A DNA stretch of 6,112 nucleotides, from positions 1 through 6,112 of the forward strand of contig SFQP01000081.1 in NCBI GenBank assembly GCA_004562975.1, given 5' to 3'. The position numbers were made by a program, and so were the translations under genes. Below the pieces are notes generated by a model. The model worked only from the letters and a program-made list of their open reading frames with translations, had not been told where the DNA came from and did no database searches. The DNA comes from a bacterium. GTDB taxonomy: Bacteria; Bacteroidota; Bacteroidia; Bacteroidales; Bacteroidaceae. Shown here piece after piece: positions 5,240 through 6,112 of this stretch; positions within the stretch are counted from its first letter, which is position 1, and every line of letters begins with the position of its first letter.

Positions 5240-6112
5240 TTAGAATGATGCAACACCCAGGTTGCGGTCAACCAGAATGCCGTCGATGGCCTTCAAGTTA
5301 TACTTGCCGGCTTTCTTGGCGCGGAACTTGATAACGAAGAGGTTGTGGTCGCCCTCTTCGAGAAGAACTTTGTTGCCCCGGTTGACAAAGGTGGGATAGA
5401 GAGCCTTCTGGCCGTTGGTGTGCAGACGGTCGTAGGTGAGGTTCACCATTTCCTTCGTATCAATGAGTTCGGTGCCAACATATTCAAGTTCATCGGTACT
5501 ATACGGCAAAGCGAAGCTGAGACCGTTGACGTAGTGCAGACCCTTACCGCTGACGGTAACCTCTACCATGTCGCCGGCCGCATAAGTCTTGCGGTTGGGG
5601 GTGAGCAGGAGGGAGCCGGCCACCTTGTCGTTGGCGTTGCTCACGCCGCCATCAAGTTCGGTTGTAACACAAGAGATGTCGTAGGCATCGATCAGGCCAT
5701 TCTGATTGATGTCGCCAACTTTCACATAGTCAAAGTCACCATCGCCCTTACGCAGACCGGTATAGTTCATGTAAGAAGTGAGGTCGTTCTCGTCAATGCG
5801 CTTGTCCTTGTTGATGTCGCCCTGGATGAAGCTTTCTGAACCAGCCACCTTGAACACGTACATCTCTAATCCGGAGCCGAAGTTGCCTACGGCCTTGTCA
5901 ATGTGGATTTTCACATAACGTGCTTGGGGATTACCCTCGAAGCTGAAGGTTTTCTCGGTGGCATCCTGTGCCCAGGTGAAGACTACGGGTGCGCTCCAGT
6001 TCTGACGGTCGACGCTGTAAGAAACGCTACCATTGAGCAAGGTGCCGTTGCTGGCATCTATGCGTGGCAGATAGGCTATGCGGTCAAGCTTGTTGACAGA
6101 GCGCAGGTCAAG
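5240..6112 (-). CDS. C-terminal part of a secreted modular carbohydrate-active protein: F5/8 type C, dockerin-like, cohesin-like (partial)
   Basis: The frame is open to the window edge, so 290 C-terminal residues are visible and the true start lies outside; the TTG at 6040 is an internal Leu. Counting from the edge, residues 1 to about 90 form an F5/8 type C (CBM32-like) beta-sandwich with LDL at its start, RIAYLPR, NGS and ARYVKIHI segments. Residues about 98-154 hold two dockerin-type calcium loops: D99-N101-D103-D107-D110 followed by DL, and D134-N136-N138-D142-D145 followed by DI. Residues about 165-290 resemble a cohesin fold, with LLLTPNRKTYAAGD, GLSFALPYSTDELEYVG and a final KAGKYNLKAIDGILV strand pair. 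Such tails sit on large glycoside hydrolases or glycan-binding proteins at the cell surface or in the periplasm; the catalytic domain is not visible, so no enzyme family is assigned. It converges on the transporter gene and has a terminator-like hairpin after it. Confidence 0.82.
   Translation of the reverse strand, partial: LDLRSVNKLDRIAYLPRIDASNGTLLNGSVSYSVDRQNWSAPVVFTWAQDATEKTFSFEGNPQARYVKIHIDKAVGNFGSGLEMYVFKVAGSESFIQGDINKDKRIDENDLTSYMNYTGLRKGDGDFDYVKVGDINQNGLIDAYDISCVTTELDGGVSNANDKVAGSLLLTPNRKTYAAGDMVEVTVSGKGLHYVNGLSFALPYSTDELEYVGTELIDTKEMVNLTYDRLHTNGQKALYPTFVNRGNKVLLEEGDHNLFVIKFRAKKAGKYNLKAIDGILVDRNLGVASF

Noticed and set aside
5345..5839. A 164-codon + strand open frame opposite the modular secreted protein
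   Set aside because: The - strand frame shows CBM32-like, dockerin and cohesin-like signatures; the + strand frame is a shadow of them with no motif of its own.
1..6112. CRISPR arrays, tRNA or rRNA genes, insertion sequences, riboswitch-like leaders
   Set aside because: No regularly spaced repeats, cloverleaf or rRNA-like sequence, transposase motifs or known riboswitch cores were seen on either strand.

Overview
The window looks like chromosomal DNA from a member of the Bacteroidales (Bacteroidota). It has moderate GC content and no Shine-Dalgarno-like sequences before the start codons. It contains promoter candidates of the Bacteroidota form TTTG-N20-TAnnTTTG, and proteins typical of anaerobic gut or oral Bacteroidales: an RsmF-type methylase, a reverse rubrerythrin, a rubrerythrin, an Nramp transporter and a secreted carbohydrate-active protein. 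The genus cannot be fixed from the sequence alone.

Layout. Bases 1-57 hold the probable last 18 codons of an unidentified upstream gene. Bases 109-1488 encode a 16S rRNA m5C methyltransferase of the RsmF/NOL1-NOP2-Sun family. After a gap with a hairpin comes a peroxide-defence and metal group, all on the + strand: a Fur-family regulator that carries the residues expected of PerR (1679-2107), a reverse rubrerythrin with its rubredoxin domain at the N-terminus (2204-2755), a classical rubrerythrin with its rubredoxin domain at the C-terminus (2924-3466), and an Nramp/MntH-type divalent metal transporter (3580-4854). A gene-free stretch of about 385 bases (4855-5239) follows. It holds a 12-bp tandem repeat, an orphan promoter overlapping a palindrome, two tandem intrinsic terminators, and a terminator-like hairpin for the opposite strand. 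From 5239 back to the window edge the - strand encodes the C-terminal 290 residues of a large modular secreted protein: an F5/8 type C (CBM32-like) domain, a type I dockerin-like pair of calcium loops, and a cohesin-like domain.

How the genes work together. The regulator has a perfect 17-bp PerR/Fur-type operator just downstream of its own predicted promoter, which indicates autoregulation. In anaerobes the two rubrerythrins reduce H2O2 to water with electrons passed through rubredoxin centres. The Nramp transporter would import Mn(II) or Fe(II), which supplies metal for the diiron proteins or replaces iron with manganese under peroxide stress. The four genes read as a compact peroxide-response cassette, but transcription is probably not one simple operon: a large hairpin separates the two rubrerythrins, and a near-perfect intrinsic terminator ends only about 21 bases before the transporter start.

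The least explained parts are the orphan promoter-palindrome-terminator unit near 4995-5138 (a candidate small RNA), the 76-nt hairpin between the rubrerythrins, and the dockerin plus cohesin-like modules in one chain.
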